64,000 bases of DNA, taken from Trichaptum fuscoviolaceum. Its lineage: Eukaryota; Basidiomycota; Agaricomycetes; Hymenochaetales; Trichaptaceae. The stretch's first letter is position 1; the number at the start of each line of letters is the position of its first letter. Under the pieces are notes generated by a model. That model ran no database searches. It worked only from the letters and a program-made list of their open reading frames with translations, and was not told the origin of the DNA. The translations under genes were made by a program, and so were the position numbers. Below are positions 45,057-58,045 of the stretch, in pieces. Location of the stretch: assembly GCA_910574455.1 (NCBI GenBank), contig CAJSYZ010000009.1, positions 4,667,040 through 4,731,039 on the forward strand. The letters are read 5' to 3'.

Positions 45057-47150
45057 ATAGCACAAAGCAAGGAAGAGTCTCGATATGACCATCTGCATAG
45101 AAGTAGTACTGTATGTATAGTCAAGATTTCCGCAGTGAAGTCTTGATTTCCACAGAGTAAGCTGGATGTAGTAGTATATAGTTCCATTATTGCTGTTTTC
45201 TTTTCTGATTTCCTGTATAGTGAATCTTGCTATGTAATCTGCCTTTGCTCTTGCGATGATGAATGTACAAACCTTTAGCGGATGTGCATCAGTAAAAAAG
45301 ACTTGAAGATATCTTGCCCGAGTTGATCCCAAGCTGACGGCAGACCGCGATAGATGAGGACTTGAGTCGACGCACCCACTGGCAGTCAGATACAATCTCC
45401 TCATACGACCTACGTTATAAGCATAACCTGAAAGATTTATTACATTGGGAGTTGCCATCTCAGATACATAAAAGAAAACAAGATCACATACAAAATATCA
45501 GTCATATTATGCAGTACGCGCCAAGAGGCAACGATATTGCATAGCATAGCATCACATGCCTCACGCAAGCAAGTGTTGTCTAGCGAAAGGTAACCAGGCC
45601 CACCCCCACCAGAAAGCACGTACGACTTCGACTGTGAGCTTTATACGGAGAGAATGAGAGAAGCTTGAGTACAGATCCCGGTGGAAGCTGAAGATGATGG
45701 AGAAGGTGAATGTAGAGCGAGTGTAAAGTGAGTATGAGACGTGCCAGAATGCTCTGGGCGCGCGAGCGGACAATTCAGTGGCTGGATGAAGGCTTCCGTT
45801 CGTACTGTGTCTTCCAGGACTCATAATTCTCCCTCTCTTCCCTGATACAAACAAGACGAGACTCTAGCAGATTGTGCGTTTGCCTTGTCAAGGCCACATG
45901 CGCTCAGGTTGTCTTTCACAACGTGCAATGGAGTTAGAGCTGTTGAGCATGCAGCTTACTTAAGAGGTCAAGGATTGTGCAGATCGCCGCGCGGAACAAT
46001 GACGGGGCTGTGGTATGACTCAATCATGGACGTGACCATTCGGATGATCAAAGCAAGTAAGGGGCGACTACAGGGCCACATATTTCAGTAGACGCGAGGG
46101 AGTTGTGTAAGTTAGAAGGGTATCCAAATGTCATTCTCATACGAGTCGCGGAGTGGTGGCAAAGCGAAATGGTAGTGAGATTTTGACCGTGATCGCGTGG
46201 AGCGTAAGGGCGGATAACACGAGTTTGGGGAGGAAGGGGACTAACTATGAGATGATGTCATCGAGCGTATCATGAGTAAGGAGGGAGATGATGATTGAGC
46301 GCGGGAGTTTCCAGAGGGAGATGTGACAGATGAAGGTTGTCGAATTGTATACATCTTCAGGTTGTGTTGTAGAAACATTCCCAGACGGACCAGCCCAACC
46401 ACCTTCAGGATTCTTCGATCTTGTGCCGGCGATGACGCAGCAACTCCGCTCAGCCCCTGACGATCATCGCCGATTCCCCGAGGTCTATGTTGTCCAATCG
46501 GCCTTGAGATCTCAAAGTGATTGGCGACTGCACGCTTATACCCCTGCAGTTCAGAGAACGACAATGGGCAATGACCGACGGACCGAAGAGTCTTCCCTTC
46601 CCTTCCATCCCTTCTCTCATGCTTATCTTCTTGTGCCTTTCGATGTTCTATCGACGATACAGTCCCATCCGTCTAGGTATGTGTTACTGCGAAGGGCGCG
46701 CACGCACGCGCAGAGGCTAACTTGTCGCTCAAAGGTGGAAGGCTCTCTATTGTCAACAGCGACTCGTGAAACTGCGAAGAAATAGGAAGAACGGAGATGA
46801 ACGTGCCATTCTTTCGGATAGGCCACCTTCACAGTGTCACCGCCCATCCCCCAGCACTCAGTTCACTTCTCGAAATCCTCAAGCCCTTCGACTGGCAGCT
46901 TGAAGACGGATATACTATGCGTCGCAGAGATGGCATCGTCAAGGATGAGTCACGCCCGCCTGCAGGCAAGACTAGGTTTTGGGAACGCAAAGGTGAGTCT
47001 CTGCCTGATAAGCCGTTGGAGAGGTGTCCGATTGAGCACAGGTTGCAGGCGTGAACGATCGAGAGCAGGCTCAGCAGAACAACAATCCATTGCCTCATTC
47101 GGTCCGCGCTGGTAACAATTTGTTTTTATTCAACATATCTCCTATAAACA
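45057..47150. other. Spacer downstream of gene D
   Basis: Parallel to 20696-22652. The stretch around 47080-47160 is the unoccupied counterpart of the site that received the KDZ and gypsy elements. A dispersed repeat lies at about 46425-46520. No gene recognised. Confidence 0.55.
46425..46520. repeat. Dispersed spacer repeat, copy 4
   Basis: Carries GATCATCGCCGATTCCCCGA and then CCAATCGGCCTTGAGATCTC. The most diverged of the five. Confidence 0.5.
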
Positions 47151-49700
47151 GATTGAAGGCAATAACGAACAATCTTCTACAAATGTCTGTTAAGCCAACT
47201 GTATGGATATTCGCAGAATTCTCCACCTTCATCGCCCGCACATGCTGAATCAACTCTCCCTTGACCTCATCCTCAAACTGATCGGGTTACGACGCGTCAA
47301 GGGCGTGCGCGAAGACCAATCGATATGACACACGGTGCGCTGCAGACGATGTGGAACAAGGTGCGGAACACTGGCCTGTTCTCGAAGTAGTTATCCTTCA
47401 GCAACAGGACACCGACGATCACAGGAAGGACCGGCCTGGTTCAGTGGGATCTTGAGAATCATGCGAGAGCCGGCGCCTGCGACGTAGTCATGCGCGTTCA
47501 GCTTTACAGTGGGTGCCTCGCATGGGACCTCGAAGAATAAGCGAAGGCAGCGAGCAAGTGAGGGTATGGAAGTGAGAGACTGACTGTGCTCTGCTCTACG
47601 AGGCCACCGACGGCGAAGGCAGCCTTGCTGTGGACTTCGGGCTCCTCGTTAGAAAGACCCTGGTAAATGAGCTCGAGGAGAGGCTGCGTCGAAGCCAAGA
47701 TTGCTCCGATGAACATTGATCGCTGAGTGAGCATTTCTTTCCCTAAGGACAGACTGTTAGCCTATGCAATACAAAGGTACAAGAGGAATGACGCACGCCG
47801 TATTTAGAGATAAGAGGGGATATGGTTTGGAAGGCTAGCGCGAAGTCGGCGTTGAGAACGGCGGTGGTGTCTGCTACGAGGTCACCAGCGAAAGACATCA
47901 ACACAGAACTGTACTCTGCCTGATCCTCCATCGGCTCATGGACCTGGACCTGGACCTGGCCTGGATCTTGACGACAAAGCGCCTTTTATTCAAGGATCAG
48001 GATAGCGATGATGCAGATCTCTTCGAGGTCTACAGAACGAAACTAACAGGAAATCAAAATGTTAGGAATTTGCGAAGAATTTACGGCGTTCCAGGAATGC
48101 AGCACCAATGGTTTGAAGAGTCTCTGCCAGGCAACGCAGGGAGCAGCGACGAAAAACCTAAATAGGGAGGTGGAAGTCAGTATCGGTCGTGAAAACATGC
48201 AGGCGTCGTCAAAATCAGAACAGAATCCATATTGCGTCGAAGTAAGCTGAGTTAAGGGAGCTCATGATTGATGACCGCACGCGTAAGCAATACTCACTTG
48301 TCATCCGCGGTCTCATTCATGTCAAGCAGTGGCACCAGCGCGAGCGCGATAAGGCCGTACAGCGACTGCCGGTCCTGCGGGTTGCCCAGTTCGTAGAAGG
48401 TCCTGATGATCTTTAGGATGCACCCCGAGCGATCTTTCGGATGCCCTCGTAGTAAAGAAGGAGGTGGGAGATGAGCTGGAGTACCGATGGCTTAATGTAC
48501 GGCAGCAAGTGTTGGCCTGTCGCGGCAAAGACGGTGCCGATAGCGTTTACGGCGATGGCTGAATTGACCTCGAAGAGATCGCCGGCGCTGATCGACTAAG
48601 TGCCGTCGAGTTGGCACTCTCGTCTTCGAAATTGGTAGCCGGGGTTACGTGGCTGATGTAGAAGGCGAATTCGTCTCCTAACCATGACGCCGAGGAAGAG
48701 GAAGCTGCAGTTAAAAGGCACGTGTTGCCCTTCCTGATGGGAGGCCTGTGTCGTCGTATCTGCGAAGTACGGGTTGAGGGCGGTTCTTCCTTCACATTTT
48801 GCGAATGTACCAACCGCTTCCAGTGCAATGCTTCTCTGTTCCGTGTGCTCGCCATCGTCAAAGAGGCTGATGAAGTACGTCAGCGTGTCCATTGGTACGA
48901 AGTACGGCGGGAGGCAAAGGATGCACGGTAGACCCAATCATGCCAGTGACGACCGCCTTGACATTGTGAGGTGTTCCATGAGCAGCGCAAGGTAGCCCTT
49001 GACAAGATTCTGCAGGAGCTGGAGCAGCGCGTCGAGCACAGTGCATGCCCGGCGCTGCATTGTGGGATGGGCAACGAGCACCATGATGGCTGAGCGCAGC
49101 GTGCGTGTTGGTGCACTTGTTCACCATCCACTCGCAGAGGCAGCTGACAGCCACGCGCGCCGGCATCGTGGTCTTGAATTCCGAGCTCGATGAGCGACCA
49201 AGCGTCGTCGAGTATTCCGAGCGACCCTCGAAAGCGACACTGATCAGCATCCTCGCGCCGCAACGTGCATTTGGATATGCACTTGACATGCCGTATTTGA
49301 TGAGGTTGATGAGCGTCGCGAAGACTTGAAATTGAGAGCGGTCGAAGGTGCGTCTTCAGTGGCTCGGCTCCGACCAGTTGAGAAATGGCGTTGCTGAGCA
49401 GAGGTACCTCCTGCTTTCTTTATCAATACCAAAATACCTCATGATGACCGGAGTGACGCACCAAGATCAACAGCGTGCTGGCGACATGGAGGAGATCACT
49501 GCCCGCTCCTGTGGAATATTGCACAGTCCACCACCGTCAATGCTTGGAAATCCCGGATGTCCTCATCCTCCAAGTCGCTCTCAATGCACGTCACCGACGG
49601 AGGCGCGAATCTCCCCGCTCTCAGGATCTTGCAGGAGGCTATCGAAACTCTGACCGGGTGGTCGAGGCGATCGTGAAGACACAGAACGCGAAATGAAAGT
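47150..49700 (-). pseudogene. Importin-4/Kap123-type karyopherin pseudogene, copy 3
   Basis: Same blocks and order as copy 2, including EPEVHSKAAFAVGGLVEQS (about 47660-47600) and MEDQAEYSSVLMSFAGDLVA (about 47930-47880). The half at 48645-49690 is almost identical to 39215-40260. The half at 47150-48600 has clearly more differences and indels. Frame breaks are shared with copy 2 in the similar half, so the gene was already broken before that similarity arose. No N-terminal region. Confidence 0.8.
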
Positions 49701-50523
49701 TGCGGCGTTACTAAACTGTCACATCCTTGACCGTGACCATGACTCCCCGGAGTTCCGGGATCAACTTGTCTTCCGATTGCCGGCCTGCACTCTTCCTCAG
49801 GCTCCGACGTGCATCACAGGCTCGCCTAGATGAAACCTGATTGACGCTCTCCACTGCAGGATGACCATCGCCCCAGGCTCCTTCTCATGCAATGTCAAGC
49901 ATCTAGTAATCGCTATGCTACAATAGGTCGCAAGCCAGTCACAAGATCAGAACACATGGAAAACTGCTGTGAATGAAAGGGGTATGAGCCAGTTCATGGT
50001 TAAACCAGGTGTCGTTCAACGTGCGCGCTGCTTAGCCAGACTAGTGTTGCCCTTGATCGCCGATTGATGGCATTCTTCCGCCTCCCTTCATCACCGCACA
50101 ATACAAGACGTGATTAACGCCCTTCGCCGTCTGATTCTGTGGCTTTATCGAGATAAAGCTTATGACGTTCGTACGTCAGTCTTGGTTCTACTGTATTCCG
50201 AGGGTCAGGGACACGTGGCATTATCTGGCGTTGGAGAAACCCCGAAGCACTCTGGGAGCTCGATTACAGCAATACCTCACGTTTAAGCTTCGCAGACAAC
50301 GTATGTATTGAGAAATGTGTGGATATTGCTCGACTTTGCAAGGTATCATCATATCTCTCGCACCAAAGATTCGGAACAGCGCCGGAATTGAACCTTCTAT
50401 TACTGCTGTCATACTCCACGCTGCCTTGCGTTGTCCGCATGTTCTATAATAGAGTCCAGTCTCATCAGCGACGAAGACTCTCTTTCCTCCCACTCTCACA
50501 TACTTTTGCTCGTAGTCAACAAT
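49701..50523. other. Spacer and promoter region of gene E
   Basis: Near-copy of 40271-40805, then of lesser similarity. A TATAATA lies at 50445-50451, followed by CT-rich sequence up to the ATG at 50524. No gene. Confidence 0.55.
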
Positions 50524-53500
50524 ATGTCTGGTTCGTCCTTTCTTGCTGCGAGTCAGGATCTTCCTTCTAACAAAATTTATCAGATCCAGAAATAGGTATT
50601 CAATTAAAAATAGTACACGTCATTGCAGTATTGATGGCGTCAAGATGTCAATTCGTCAAATGAGATCCTGAAAGAACTTCTCGTTGTCGCGAAGAACATT
50701 CAAGGCCTTCTTACCCAGAAGACTGATCAAGAAAGTAGTAAGTAGTAATCTAAATCATCGTAGACTCATGTCTAAGTGCGTCAACTCATTTCTAACACAG
50801 GACCAGCTCACGAAATAAACGGAGCGACGGATGAAAGCAAGGATTCACCAGAAGTAACAGTCAGTATTCAAGATCCTCCCAACGATTATTCAGCAATCAC
50901 GGAGATTGTCAATGACAGTGAGCAATGATAACTTATCCATGGTGGCAACCGTACTGGCTCAAACGCATACACAGACAATTGGCCAAGCGCTGAGAAGATA
51001 GCGGACTATAGACTCAGATGTGTGAAGCACAAAAGGTATTCAACTCAATCTATCTCATCAGCGAGTCAAATGGCATGAACATCTATTCAAGCGAGTGTAA
51101 GAAAATGCAGGTAGAGGTACGTACCAGACCTTTATTAAACAAATATCTGGAAGTGACAAAAGTATAGTTGGGATGCTTCATTGCACACTTGGGCATTGTC
51201 GGGGGCGACGAATATGAAATTAATACGGCAAATTCACTACGGAAGGATTTGCTTGATCCCGTGCTATATCTGGAGAAGGCTTTCGATGCGACTCATGATG
51301 GTACGTGGTCCTATTTTGTAGGCGAAGCTATCGCTTGAGTGCCGACGGTTTGTTAGGGAGACCGACTGCAATGAACGAAGTTCGAAAGTCCTTCGATAGG
51401 CTTGATGCCTTCGTTTATTATTTCACTGAAAGCCCGCACCAGAAAGATGCAGTTTATCCTGATAAATTCAAGCAATGGAGGAGCATCACTTTAGTGAGTT
51501 CAGAGTACCTATTGCATATGCCAAGGATTAATCCTTCTACGCAAAGGATGGATGGGACAAAATCGACGGTAAGGATCAAAGTCTATCATCCCGCAGCTTG
51601 ATCTCTAATGATGCGTGGTACAGACTCAGTGTGGGATGATGGTAAATTTGACGAATGCTTGGAATTCATCCACGACGTCTTCTTCTCCGAGTTGGAAACG
51701 GCGATGAGCGGTGTCGTCGAAGCACTGACAACATTCGAAGAGAAATGTAAGTAGTATAATGTGTACGATTGTGCGTCCTTGATTCCGCTCGCTAATGTTG
51801 TCTTTGTTTGTAGCTGCGAGTGAATGGTTAGCGATAGGCGACTTCGAAAACCGTTGTGAGGAATACACAAGTCGTGCATTCCGGTCCGAAGTGTTGGAAG
51901 CAAGCTTGCACGTTTGGCCAGAATCCGAGACGATCTCAAGATTTGTACAGAATCTGACGGCTCACAAGAAGTACGATGCCTGTCTCCATCCCTTTCTAAG
52001 TCAGAACTCACATGTGATTATCTTCTAGATCGTGCAATCAAATGCACGAAGAGGTAAAAATGCACTACTTGATACCGAGGACCACTGCTAACGACGGCAG
52101 AAGCTGGAGCACCTCATATCACACTACCTCATTATAGGAGGTGACAAAACAGTCGTTGAAGCCTCACAACTACTCCAAATCACGTTACTTGAACCCATTA
52201 AATGTCTTGAACGAATGGTGGACGGCCGACCAGACGGTGCGTAATCTTTTATAGTTAATACAAGCCCTTCAACAGTACTCTAGTGCAGCTTGAAGCAAGC
52301 AGAGCTGTGATAGCTTCCTTTACGAGACTTCATTCCGTTCTCGAATCCTTTCAGAGAAGCCTTTACCACCAGAAACACGCATTTTATTTTCGCAAGGTCA
52401 AGAAATGGGTGGCTTGTGTTCGGGTGAGTTCTGAATTTATGCCTTCTTCAGCAACTCATACCTCGCATGTGCAGAACGGACTTCCAAAACTTCTAGGTAT
52501 GATTGATAACTATTCAATCAGAGCATATTTTCCAACTGATCTGTGTCAGTGACTTGTCATGAAATCGATCGTTTCCTGGCTTTCCTATCCGATGACTTTT
52601 TCCTGGGCTTGAACTCCACAATGGTTGGCGCGTGCGATGCCCTGGAAGAGCAAAAAACAAAGGGAATCAAGTTGGCAGTGGCTAATAGCGGATGTGTGGC
52701 TGAAGAGCTGAAGTCTTTTGGAAAGGAGTGTAAGTTTGCCACTTGCTATTATCGCTTCAACTGACTCTATCACAAATCTAGCACTACCGAAATTCCTTGT
52801 CGACCAGATGGAGAGGGACACAACCCGATATATCAACTTAACGACAATCGCCACCTTCTTCTCCAGCGTAACTGCGACCACGCTCCAGTTCACGTACGCA
52901 CCGACGGACTCGGAACCGTCCAACTCCTTGAGAGGGGTGGTCAACCTCTTCTGGTTCCTGTCACTGGTCTTCAGTGTATCGTCGGGTGTGAGTAGCTTGC
53001 TTGGCTTGACGTGGAGGAAGTCGTCAATGTGCGTAGCCTATTCTATCTGTGAGAATGCTACTTAATATGTGTTTAAGATACGACTCCCGTGTTCCTCCAA
53101 AACTGATTCGGATTTGGTTCGACAAGGCACCCATGCTCTTCCTGATCATTGCGGCTGTCGCTTTCGTCATTGGACTGAATATGTTTGCATACTTGTCTCT
53201 TCAGGTTCGTCATAATATTGAGGATTAAGAATACAGTCTAATGAATAGCCAGCCACGATATGTCTCTTTCTCAACGACCATTCTCACCGGGATACACGGC
53301 ACGTGCTTACTGACCGTTACGGCTTGGTTTATATTCCAACTCAAGTACGAGTCCATTTGGGCTGGCTGGGTCCGGACAGTCATGAAGCCGATTACGAGAA
53401 TCGCAGGATGGATCAGTACAGATTGCAGTACAGGCATGAAATGGATTTGGAAGATGGCTATGACGGGCGTGAAATGGGTTTGGAACATGGTTAAAACGGG

Positions 53501-54586
53501 CGTGAAATGGATCTGGAAACTGGTAAAACGGTCCTACGAGAAGTACAAGCAGAATTTGCACCTGCAGCGCAATATCTATTGGTATACCCTCCACCTGCTA
53601 TGCCAAATCTCAGCTGACAATGGGTTTTCAGGGCATTCGGTATCGACAACCGCGTAGCACATCTAAACTACGAAATAGACTGGTATCGTGTCTGGCCAGG
53701 GCCGTTTATCCTTTCAAAGCTCATCCGCTGCATTGCATATCCGATCAAGAGATGCTGGCTGGCGACAAAGAAGGCTCTTTCCGGCCTCAGTCGCACTGTC
53801 CAAGCGCATATATGCGTGTCCTCTCATACAGAACACGCAGAAGGCGACGTCGAGATGGGGAAATTCGTCAGACGAGAAGAAGCCAAGACGCCCAAGGAAA
53901 TCTCATCAGAAAGCCCTGCTAAGAACGAGTTTCGTAAATCTTTGCAGGCAGTCTTTAGCGAGGCCGAGTGCGTGGATTTGATCATGTGGAACATTGACGG
54001 CTGCCAGGACGAGATGTAAGAACCTCAACTATTATCTACGTTAAACCTACTGATATGGACTAGCATGCAAAACAATCCAGATTATTTACAATATTTCAGA
54101 GCGATTCTTTGGGGATACCCAGATCTCGTAAAGAAGTTGTTCGAGGTAGTAGGCCCCGCCTTGGTTGAAGAACGCGAGAAAAGAAGAAGAGAGAGAGAGG
54201 AGGCGGAGCAGCAAAATTTGACAATGGAGCATATCGACGATGGACTGGAGGTCGTGGCCGAGGACAAGGATGACACCGCTCCTGCTCCATCCCAGTCTAG
54301 CGAGTCCGCTATCCTTGATCTCGGAACAGGACTACCGGACGCCACAAAGCCGGAAAGCCAAGGTCAACTAGAAGATCATTCTCCCGCTTTGGATGACCGT
54401 CCTCTGTCGACAGCTGCATCAGCTACAACGGAAGCACTCGAACCTACGCCAGGGATCTTAATCCCGCATACGAACATGGAAGAGGTGACTGGAACGCATA
54501 AAGAGATTGAGGAAGTCCCGTCGACTTCGGATAACACTAACGAGGAATCGCGCATAGCGCAAAGCAAGGAGGAGTCCGGAGAGTGA
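50524..54586 (+). CDS. Gene E: four-helix membrane protein family copy with longest Trp/Lys repeat
   Basis: Exon order as in B. I followed the frame across nearly all junctions without a stop. Both microexons are 22 nt (the second at about 52477-52498), which fits the view that they are duplicates. Cassettes read LGCFIAHLGIVGGD and LEHLISHYLIIGGD. The membrane core begins at 52809. Between the fourth helix and the tail there are three copies of the 11-residue repeat (TGMKWIWKMAM, TGVKWVWNMVK, TGVKWIWKLVK). The tail contains WGYPDL near 54115, a Glu/Arg-rich coil and the end KEESGE. Exons for the second cassette differ more from B and D than the first ones do. Likely intact; function unknown. 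Confidence 0.72.
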
Positions 54587-56553
54587 TATAAGAGCTAGAG
54601 AAAGGGGTATGCATAGATAGTCACAGATTTCGGAAGAGTAGCAGCTAAAATTCTTACACGTAGAATTAAGTTTCACGGCGTACGCAGTATGCAGCTGTTG
54701 TTTTGTTCAGATTACACGTAATGACTCCTGTCTTGTAGTCAGCTTTTGCTTCTGTGAAGATAAACTGTTTGACCCTTTGACTAGTGCACCTTGCCAGTGA
54801 CGAAAGACATCATGTTTCGAGACACTTAGTTAATTTCAGTCTTGTCGCACAGGTCAAATCAACTACCTCCAAGCTCATTTACGCAGAGATTTGATTGCAG
54901 AAATATGTCGATATGTCTTGCTTTCAGATAAGTTACATAGATAAAACTCTAACAAACCGGCAATATAAAGTAGCTCGTGAAGGCATATCCACGTAAGTAA
55001 CAAGATCGCGTATACTGTACAAATATCAACCATATTGCATGCATGTAGGAGGTACCAAGAGCTATGTCTACACTGGATCATATATAACACACCCAAGAAG
55101 CGTTGTCTTGAAAAACTGAGGACTATCAGAACCATGAAATAACACGAATACCTTCTACATTGATCATAATGCAGAGATAACACAGGATGCATGAGAATTT
55201 GAGAAAGTGAAAGAAGGTCGATTTCTCTGAGATGCTCTTCCATGAGCCAAGAGACTCTAGGTCGTGTGCGGAGAGAAGCGCAAGTATTAATGACTGTGAC
55301 TGTACACTCGGATTAAGGAGAGAGGGCCATGAATTGACGACTTATTGATCCGGATCTAGATAATATTTTTGTAAATAAATACAAGACGATAGGTCTTATC
55401 AATGGAACTTATAGAAGCCGTCTAGTAAGACGTTTCAGCCCCCAAATAGCGACCAGGTTGATATCAGTCCACTCGAGTCGTCCCAGGACAGAATTGATTT
55501 GCTGAGATACATTTTCCGCAATTCACCCATAATCATGCGCGGGGAGACGGAGCCCATTGAGAGGTTAAGCGCCAATCGTTCCAGTCTTCTCCCCACGGGC
55601 TGAACGAAAAGTGCATCCACTGTCATTCTCACTCCCGGAAGGTCGTCCGCTGGAGCTGTAGTCGAAATATTTGAGGTAGTTGATTGAACCTCGTTGTGTT
55701 GTGAGTCTGGGCTAGACGACGACTCAGAGCACTGGCCAGTGGGGCTGGAAAGCAGCCTTCAATTTCCTTCCAATGGGTTGAAGAAGTAGGTGTCCAACGT
55801 CCTACCTGGACCCGGGAAATTGTCTACCGTTGCGGTAGTGGAGAAGGTCATCAATGAGCACGTCTTGTCCTGTTCTTCGTTGATGCATTCTGCGCGGGCG
55901 CTAAGCCGAAGGCCGTTTCTGGTTGGCCAGGCTTCAAAACCGGAAAGATAGTCGAGAAGCACTTGCTCATCGCCATCGGGAATTTGCTTCTAGCTTCACG
56001 AGCATTATGGTTGGTTTACAGGTAAGAGGTTGGTCGACAGAAAGGTATGAGGCTCAGGGGACGAGGGAAATTGAACTCGGGCTGTGCAGCGTCTACTAAA
56101 TCACAGCCTTTCCGTAGCCTTCAAGTTGTTTATACTAGAAGTCTATGGTCTGCCATGCGTTGACTGTGAGCAGTTCAGATGCTATGGTCAGAGCTTAGCC
56201 AGATGATTCTTCGAAATAGTTGCATCCCCATGAGATCAAAAAAGAAACCAATAATTTGAATGATTTCGAACTTGAAGTGCGGGGTGCCGTGGATGCCGAT
56301 GAAGTGATAAAAAGGAATATCTTCCCGCGCTGAAGGGAGAACGAGCAGGCGGACCTATGCATCGACCGTGCTCCTTCTCACAGCCCACTATCGTCTCTTC
56401 CTCTTCTTCCTCGTCGCGCACGTCCTTCTCCTCGTCGTTGGCCAGCTGCTGTCGACGTCGAGCTCACCGAGAACCGAACTCCAGTCGCAACGAAGGCAAC
56501 ATTTGTTCTTTACGCCGAAGCGATACGAACTGATAGGCACCTCGAAGAGCTCG
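54587..56553. other. Spacer between gene E and the second G-alpha fragment
   Basis: Paralogue of 10834-12385. Nothing coding recognised; the shared short frames differ in length between the copies. Confidence 0.5.
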
Positions 56554-58045
56554 ATGCGTTCCAAGTCTTTCACGCACGGGCGCTCGCGCTCGCTCTCTGA
56601 CCCACTTGCAAAGGCACCCCTTCCGCCACCCGACGAAACACCTGAGGACCGCGAGCACCGCATCCGCAGCGAGCAGGAGGCGCAGAAGGTATCCGATGCC
56701 ATCGACGAGCAGATCAAGCTCGATCGCCAGGCGTTCAAAAAACAGAAGCAGGCCATCAAAGTGCTGCTGCTTGGCCAGAGCGAGAGCGGCAAGAGCACGA
56801 CGCTCAAACGTGAGTTGCGCTTCTCTGTTGTCATTGCTGTTCCTCGTGCGCGTGCTGGGGAGGCGACGTTGGCTTGGAGACCGACGGACGAAAGTCATGG
56901 GCGCCGAAGAGGACGGAGGCGTCGATCTTTCACTCCTTCCAGGGTCGCTGCGAATGCTCGCCTTTCTTTTCTTTTCTTTTCTTTCTTTTCTTCCCGTCTT
57001 TCGCTCGCATATTCACACAATGTGTATTATTATCATTAGAGTTTCAACTTCTGCACACGCCCGCTGCTTTCCACGCCGAGCGCATCGCCTGGCGCGCAGT
57101 TATCTACCTCAACCTCATACGTTCAATCCGTCGCATCCTCGACGCCCTCCTTCCTCCCTCTTCAACCATCACAGCGACTGATCCTGCAACTGTACCGGCT
57201 GCACAACAACCGTCAGGCTCTCAATATGAAAACAGGGTGTATCAGAACGGCTATGGCTGCACCTCCGGTCCCAGATATCAAGAGGAGTACACCACCCCAC
57301 AGGATATTGACTCCTTCCTTTCCTTCAGCCACGAGAGCGGCGCAGGTCACTTGAACGGCAGCTTTACCACGGGCGGCGCACCGGCCTTCGCCAATCAGCA
57401 CACTCGGGGAGGGCAAATGGTGAACACGGGAATACAGGAGGAGTAGGCAGTCCTGCAATCGCAAATGGTGCAGGACAGACTTCTCAGCAGGATCGCTTCG
57501 AGAAGTATGCGAAACGGCTTGCATCGTGATGGTGCTCGGGGCCTCGGGCAGCGCCTCATGCGCCAGCTTTCCTTCCCAGAGGAAGACGACGACCCTACCT
57601 CCTCCTCCTACAATGACTCGAGCGCACCCAGCACCAGCTTGGGACCCGGGCGACTGCAGCCATCACGGACATGGAGCCCTTCGCAGGGGTCCACACTAAT
57701 ACAAATGCAGCCACCGCACCTCACCATCCCTTCTCAATACTCGTACCCCCGTCCTCCTCCGCCCTCAGCGACTCCCCGTCCCCTATGCCGCCTGGCGGTG
57801 CCTCTTCACCCTCAAGTGTCTCCGTTTCCAGGTCGGTCGAGCTCGCTCTCCGGACGACGTCGAACTGGAAGAAATCCGTCTCCACGCTCCGCACGGAAGT
57901 CAGCGCATACGGGTGAGAGTATTGGGTGGTGGAAGGATCCAGACGACCCAGTGCGTCTTGAACGCGTGTGCGCATGGCGTCTGGGGTGTGGTCAGCATCT
58001 GGAAGGACAAGGAGGTGTGGTTGGAGGAGAGCACTTGACCAGGAG
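56554..58045 (+). pseudogene. 5' fragment of a fungal G-protein alpha subunit gene, copy 2
   Basis: Exon 1 starts at 56554 and encodes the same residues as copy 1 up to the P-loop GQSESGKSTTLK. An intron follows. Exon 2 begins at 57040 and splices in frame into FQLLHTPAAFHAERIAWRAV and the insert region, ending at a stop near 57446. Later pieces (RFEKYAKRLAS-stop, then SGWWKDPDDPV equivalents near 57920) are in shifted frames. Homology ends near 58045, before the switch and specificity motifs of the GTPase fold. Better preserved than copy 1 in exon 2, but still a truncated gene. A protein with the P-loop and part of the helical insert could in principle be made. Confidence 0.8.
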
